The notes below the pieces were generated by a model. It was not told the origin of the DNA. It ran no database searches and saw only the letters and a list, made by a program, of their open reading frames with translations. Below, piece by piece: positions 14,779 to 15,559 of a stretch of DNA of 15,559 nt. The stretch lies in assembly GCA_029248335.1 (NCBI GenBank), contig JAQWJM010000118.1, forward strand, positions 1 through 15,559. Direction: 5' to 3'. Source of the DNA: UBA12014 sp029248335. Lineage in GTDB: Bacteria > Planctomycetota > Phycisphaerae > Phycisphaerales > SM1A02. Every line of letters starts with the position of its first letter. Position 1 is the first letter of the stretch. The position numbers were made by a program, and so were the translations under genes.

Positions 14779-14943
14779 ATGCCCCGAGTGGTGACGAATC
14801 CAAAGCTGCGAACGGCCAAGACGACCCAGAAGGTCGCCGGAGACAAGGCCTGGGTTCGCATCGACTCCCGCCGGGTCCTCCAGAATGCCACCGGCGGAAT
14901 GAGGCTTCGAGGTACGACCGTCCGAAGCCGGACCGCCCGCTAG
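14779..14943 (+). CDS. Small basic hypothetical protein (54 aa)
   Basis: A 54-residue ORF starting MPRVVTNPKLRTAKTTQK and ending GTTVRSRTAR, strongly basic with Lys and Arg spread evenly and very few acidic residues. I do not recognise it. Support comes from the GGAG ribosome binding site 8 bases before the ATG and from an intrinsic terminator 24 bp after the stop on the same strand. It is the only plus-strand gene in the right half and sits between uvrB and uvrA, divergent to uvrA. Composition suggests nucleic-acid or ribosome binding. The transcript could instead be a non-coding RNA; the even basic composition without low-complexity runs mildly favours coding. Confidence 0.5.
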   Translation: MPRVVTNPKLRTAKTTQKVAGDKAWVRIDSRRVLQNATGGMRLRGTTVRSRTAR

Positions 14944-14966
14944 AACATCTCGACGACGCCCACCCG

Positions 14967-14996
14967 ATGCCGCCCGACGCGGCGTTTTCTATTTTT
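14967..14996 (+). terminator. Intrinsic terminator of the small plus-strand gene
   Basis: A stem of 7 pairs (one T-G) with arms ATGCCGC and GCGGCGT encloses the 5-base loop CCGAC and runs directly into TTTTCTATTTTT. This is the clearest rho-independent terminator in the window and reads on the plus strand only. Confidence 0.8.
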
Positions 14997-15027
14997 GGGC
15001 GATCTCGTTTCACCGGGATCGGGTGCC

Positions 15028-15061
15028 TCGGAGGCCCTCCGACGCTTCGCGATGCTCGCGA
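15028..15061. terminator. Tandem short hairpins downstream of uvrB
   Basis: TCGGAGGCCCTCCGA (15028-15042) and TCGCGATGCTCGCGA (15047-15061) are each a 6-bp stem with a 3-base loop, 4 bp apart. They sit 42 bp beyond the uvrB stop on its 3' side. No T-run follows on the minus strand, so they may be a U-less terminator or an RNA-stabilising end; role inferred. Confidence 0.4.
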
Positions 15062-15103
15062 CCGGCTTTCCTCGTGGCGGAGACGGCCCCCGGCATCACG
15101 CGG

Positions 15104-15559
15104 TCATTTCTTGCCACGCCCCTTGCGTCCGCGGCTCTTGCCGGCGTTCGAGCCGGCCTTCCCCGCCTTGGTGCGGGACGCGCCGGCCTCTTCGAGGGTG
15201 AGTTCACCACCTTCGGGGAGGGCCTTGAGCCGGTTGATCCGGTCTCGAAGGTCGGCGGCCTTCTCGAATTCGAGTCCCCGGGCGGCCTCGAGCATCGACT
15301 CCTCGAGCATCGTCACCAGCTCGTCGCGGCCGTAGGTCTCGGCGTTGACGTCCTCGCCGATGGCCTTGCGGGCCGTCTTGGCCGCCGCGAGTTCGCGTTC
15401 CATGCCGCGGCGGATGGCCTTCTGGATCGTCTTCGGGGTGATGCCGTGGCGTTCGTTGTGCTCGAGCTGCTTGGCGCGTCGGCGGTCGACCTCGTCGATC
15501 GCGGCTCGCATCTCGGGCGTGACCTTGTCGGCGAACATGATCGCCTCGGAGTTCGCGTT
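15104..15559 (-). CDS. uvrB: Excinuclease ABC subunit B, C-terminal part (5' end outside window)
   Basis: The last 151 residues of UvrB enter from the right edge. MFADKVTPEMRAAIDEVDRR and HNERHGITPKTIQKAIR match the end of the helicase core. ELVTMLEESMLEAARGLEFE followed by KAADLRDRINRLK is the UVR motif that contacts UvrC and UvrA. With UvrA, UvrB loads at DNA lesions and holds the strand for incision by UvrC. After the UVR motif, where UvrB usually ends, about 25 residues (ASRTKAGKAGSNAGKSRGRK and so on) form a basic Gly/Lys/Arg tail. The gene is on the same strand as uvrA, separated from it by the small plus-strand gene and its terminator. The start is not in the window. Confidence 0.95.
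   Translation of the reverse strand, partial: NANSEAIMFADKVTPEMRAAIDEVDRRRAKQLEHNERHGITPKTIQKAIRRGMERELAAAKTARKAIGEDVNAETYGRDELVTMLEESMLEAARGLEFEKAADLRDRINRLKALPEGGELTLEEAGASRTKAGKAGSNAGKSRGRKGRGKK

Noticed and set aside
1..15559. Frequent CGATCG/TCGATC words that might be a dispersed repeat
   Set aside because: They fall in coding frames where GAT/GAC, ATC and CGA codons are common; no fixed longer unit or spacing was seen.
1..15559. Mobile elements, CRISPR arrays, tRNA or rRNA genes
   Set aside because: No transposase or integrase motifs, no regular repeat-spacer pattern, no terminal inverted repeats and no recognisable tRNA or rRNA sequence were found.

Overview
The window is a GC-rich chromosomal segment of ordinary, vertically inherited-looking bacterial genes. 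Gene content and style fit a planctomycete, most likely of the Phycisphaerae type: short HPF, a DUF502 membrane protein, a CgeB-like glycosyltransferase and a UvrA with a lysine-rich tail, plus many proline/arginine/aspartate-rich hypothetical proteins. This lineage call is an inference from protein character, not from a marker gene. I see no mobile element, CRISPR array, tRNA or rRNA. Almost everything lies on the minus strand; the exceptions are gpsA and one small basic ORF.

Left part (1-3949, minus strand): the first 514 codons of a putative Maf/CgeB-like glycosyltransferase run off the left edge. It is preceded by a 70-residue single-span membrane protein with a SHOCT-like end and by an unusual P1B-like metal ATPase (CPG motif, no HMA domain). 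A 180-207 bp divergent spacer with a 17-bp palindrome separates the ATPase from gpsA (plus strand, 4130-5137), which makes glycerol-3-phosphate for phospholipids.

Middle (5171-7163, minus strand): DUF502 - hpf - ptsN-like EIIA - HPr, tightly packed. This resembles the proteobacterial rpoN-hpf-ptsN-rapZ-npr cluster without rpoN and rapZ, and suggests a phosphorelay linked to ribosome hibernation and nutrient state.

Right-middle (7241-14562, minus strand): uvrA - anchored helical-repeat protein - hotdog thioesterase - purN, joined by three successive 4-bp stop/start overlaps (GTGA, ATGA, GTGA). A secreted or periplasmic TPR/metallopeptidase/PDZ protein follows after 41 bp. Only 77 bp then separate it from the DUF502 cluster, so a single long transcription unit is possible.

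Right edge: the C-terminal part of uvrB (minus strand) enters from outside. Between uvrB and uvrA lies a plus-strand 54-residue basic ORF with a good ribosome binding site and a clear intrinsic terminator. The spacers hold several palindromes and hairpins. The most interesting points are the histone-H1-like tail on UvrA matched by a shorter basic tail on UvrB, the small basic gene lodged between the two, the repeated TTCCRGAA palindromes upstream of uvrA, and the atypical metal-ATPase.
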